Of a stretch of DNA of 64,000 bases, positions 62,082 through 64,000 are shown piece after piece (position 1 is the first letter of the stretch; each line of letters starts with the position of its first letter). The stretch spans positions 62,001 to 126,000 of the forward strand of contig JAFACG010000034.1 in the NCBI GenBank assembly GCA_023425645.1. Direction: 5' to 3'. The notes beneath the pieces are model-generated. The model searched no databases. It saw only the letters and a program-made list of their open reading frames with translations, and was not told where the DNA came from. The translations under genes and the position numbers were made by a program. The stretch comes from Pseudomonadota bacterium. Lineage in GTDB: Bacteria > Pseudomonadota > Gammaproteobacteria > Burkholderiales > Burkholderiaceae_B.

Positions 62082-63020
62082 TCAGGCCTTGGACTGGTCG
62101 TCCATGCGCCGGAAGATCGTGGCGGCCAGAGGACCGGAGATATTGTGCCAGACGCTGAAGATGGCGCTGGGCACGGCGGCCAGGGGCGAGAAGTGGGCGC
62201 TGGCCAGCGCCACCCCTAGGCCCGAGTTCTGCATGCCGACCTCGATGGCCAGCGTCTTGCGCTGGGGCAGGGGCATGCCGGACAGGCGCGCCAGCAGGTA
62301 GCCCAGCGCGTAGCCCAGGCCGTTGTGCAGTACGACCACGGAGAACACCAGCAGGCCGCTGGTGGCGATCTTGGCCTGGTTGCCGGCCACCACGGCGGCC
62401 ACGATGGCCACGATGGCGATCACGGAGACCAGCGGCAGCACGGTCACGCCGGCCTTGACCTTTTCGCCCAGCACGGATTGCACGATGACGCCCAGCGCGA
62501 TCGGCAGGATGACGACCTGGACGATGGACCAGAACATGGCCGAGGCGCTGACTTCCAGCCATTGGCTGGCCAGCAGGTAGATCAGGGCGGGGGTGACGAC
62601 GGGGGCCAGCAGCGTGGTGACCGAGGTGATGGCCACGGACAGGGCCACGTCGCCGCGCGACAGGAAGGTCATGACGTTCGAGGCGGTGCCGCCTGGGCAG
62701 CAGCCCACCAGGATGACGCCCACGGCCAGTTCGGGCGGCAGGGCGAACAGCTTGCACAGCAGCCAGGCCAGGCCGGGCATGATGATGAACTGGCCCAGCA
62801 CCCCGATGGCCACGCGGCCCGGGCGGGTGAAGACTTCGGCGAAGTCCTGGCGGGACAGGGTCAGGCCCATGCCGAACATGATTATGCCCAGCAAGGGAAC
62901 AATATAGGCGCCCAACCAGCGATAATGGTCGGGGAAGTAAAAAGCCAGAATGGCGAACAGCAGAACCCAGATGGCAAAGGTATTGCCAACGAAGCGGCTC
63001 AGGCGGGCGATGGCCTGCAT
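62082..63020 (-). CDS. Bile acid:sodium symporter family permease (PanS/YocS type)
   Basis: 312 residues, nine or ten membrane helices. BASS signature motifs: [19 protein letters not shown] near 50, [40 protein letters not shown] near 105-145 (the first crossed-helix region), and [19 protein letters not shown] near 265 (the second). Sodium-coupled uptake of an organic anion such as a keto acid or pantoate-like molecule is likely. It differs from the Acr3-like permease at 28.9 kb. ATG 63020. Confidence 0.9.
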   Translation of the reverse strand: MQAIARLSRFVGNTFAIWVLLFAILAFYFPDHYRWLGAYIVPLLGIIMFGMGLTLSRQDFAEVFTRPGRVAIGVLGQFIIMPGLAWLLCKLFALPPELAVGVILVGCCPGGTASNVMTFLSRGDVALSVAITSVTTLLAPVVTPALIYLLASQWLEVSASAMFWSIVQVVILPIALGVIVQSVLGEKVKAGVTVLPLVSVIAIVAIVAAVVAGNQAKIATSGLLVFSVVVLHNGLGYALGYLLARLSGMPLPQRKTLAIEVGMQNSGLGVALASAHFSPLAAVPSAIFSVWHNISGPLAATIFRRMDDQSKA

Positions 63021-63271
63021 GATTGTCTATCCTTCAAGGAATGGGCACGGCGACGCGGGCCTGTAGGCCGGCGGCGTGCGGGTCGGAACGGGAACAAGGG
63101 AGCGGGGCGCGGGCCGGGGTGCGGGCCGGGCGCTGTTCGTCGCCATCTTGTGCGCAAACGAAACGGCCTCCTGGGGGTCTCGGAGGCCGGGCTCGGGCAT
63201 TATTGTAGACCTTATTATGAGTCGATTTTCCAGTTGAACCATAAAACCATGTATCCATTCGGGGTATTGTC
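63021..63271. other. Intergenic region between divergent permease genes
   Basis: About 250 bp. 63167-63190 can form a GC-rich hairpin (CGGCCTCC with CGGAGGCCG) without a clear T run. The promoters of both divergent genes must lie here. No gene seen. Confidence 0.45.
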
Positions 63272-64000
63272 ATGAGCGCGGCGGGCGTCCGCTGGACGGC
63301 CTACGGCTGCCTGGCCTTGTCCATGAGCCTGGTGGGCAGCTACATCGCCTTGACGCGGCCGCTGGTGGCCGCCTTGCCGGTCTTTCTGCTGGCCTGGTTC
63401 CGTTTCGGCATAGGCGCGCTGGCCATGCTGCGCTGGCTGCGCAAGCCCGCCACCGAGCCGGCGCTGGACGGGCGCACGCGCGGCTTGATCTTTCTGGAGT
63501 CGTTTCTGGGCAATTTCATGTTCACGCTGTGCATGGTCACCGGCATCAGCATGACCAGCGCGGTGTCGGCCGGCGTCATCCTGTCCGCCATTCCCGGCGT
63601 GGTGGCCCTGTTCAGCTGGTACTTCCTGAAGGAGCGCATCGGCCCGCGCACCTGGACGGCCCTGGCCCTGGGCATGCTGGGCATTGCCTTGCTGGCTCTG
63701 GTGCAGCACGAGGAAGATGGCCCGACGGGCCTGGATCCGGGACGCATCTGGCTGGGCAATGCGCTGATTTTCTGCGCCGTGCTGTGCGAGGCGGCCTACG
63801 CCGTCATCGGCAAGCGGCTGACCTCGGTCATGAGCCCCAAGCGCATCAGCGCCGTCATCAATCTGTGCAGCCTGGCGCTGATCACGCCGCTGGGCGTGTA
63901 TGCGGCGCGGGACTTTGCGTTCGCGCAGGTGCCCGGCTGGATCTGGCTGCTGCTGGTCTTTTACTCGCTGGCGGCCAGCGTCTGGACGGTGTGGCTCTGG
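63272..64000 (+). CDS. EamA/DMT-family transporter, N-terminal part (cut by window end)
   Basis: 243 codons from ATG 63272, open to the window edge. The first EamA repeat shows SLVGSYIALTRPLVAALPVFLLAWFRFGIGALAML, then the GISMTSAVSAGVILSAIPGVVALFSWYFLKERIGPRTW segment that ends the repeat in this family. The second repeat begins near RIWLGNALIFCAVLCEAAYAVIGKRL. About 60 residues are missing. Substrate unknown. Confidence 0.88.
   Translation, partial: MSAAGVRWTAYGCLALSMSLVGSYIALTRPLVAALPVFLLAWFRFGIGALAMLRWLRKPATEPALDGRTRGLIFLESFLGNFMFTLCMVTGISMTSAVSAGVILSAIPGVVALFSWYFLKERIGPRTWTALALGMLGIALLALVQHEEDGPTGLDPGRIWLGNALIFCAVLCEAAYAVIGKRLTSVMSPKRISAVINLCSLALITPLGVYAARDFAFAQVPGWIWLLLVFYSLAASVWTVWLW

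Overview
The window is chromosomal DNA from a GC-rich betaproteobacterium, most likely a member of the Alcaligenaceae (Bordetella/Achromobacter relatives). I infer this from the gene order (ileS-ribF, purN, uvrD; dapD-dapE-prmB; tig-clpP-clpX-lon), from the porin and tricarboxylate-transporter binding-protein families, and from a second, C-terminally extended IF-1 gene. The genus is not certain. Most of the window is ordinary core genome with short intergenic gaps and many overlapping start and stop codons.

Layout. 1-8.3 kb: ileS (partial) and ribF on the minus strand, then purN, an RsmB-type rRNA methyltransferase, a fatty-acid desaturase and uvrD. 8.6-10.6 kb: a sulfite dehydrogenase pair (molybdoenzyme plus cytochrome c) and a small membrane protein. 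10.7-15.5 kb, minus strand: the tight dapD-dapE-prmB-ABC-F operon. 15.8-30 kb: mixed metabolic and transport genes, including a 24-residue membrane micropeptide, a PhnA-like membrane protein, an SLC13 permease, a PaaI thioesterase, a secreted-type nuclease, an amidohydrolase, a LysR/SDR divergent pair, a porin, an HpaI-type aldolase next to a TctC-type binding-protein gene broken by two in-frame TAG codons, a small lipoprotein and a BASS/arsenite-type permease.

30.0-38.1 kb is an accessory island that ends at a tRNA-Leu(UAG) gene. It contains six related transcription units (called A-F here). Each is preceded by an exactly spaced GGAAC-N15-GTTACnnA box, which has the form and spacing of an HrpL-type ECF sigma promoter (the class that drives type III secretion effector genes). 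The proteins share an N-terminal core with a PLGxxGNLQ...GGT signature and carry C-terminal extensions of different length. Units A, B, D and E are intact, C is short and divergent, and F is broken by two frameshifts. Pieces of a phage gene lie among them. My reading is a decayed prophage carrying a family of co-regulated, probably secreted, effector-like proteins. I do not recognise this family.

38.3-64 kb returns to core genome: a CaiB-type CoA transferase; trigger factor, ClpP, ClpX and Lon; lexA with an SOS box; a GNAT acetyltransferase; an aromatic/aspartate aminotransferase; uvrB; a low-molecular-weight phosphatase; an iscR-iscS-iscU-iscA operon that lacks hscBA-fdx and carries an IscU without Cys37 and Asp39; a tandem methylglyoxal-synthase-like protein; prfB (with its programmed frameshift), an SDR gene and lysS; a chemotaxis receptor; infA; and three transporters, the last cut by the window end.

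All calls come from reading the sequence and the translations. No database search or alignment program was run.
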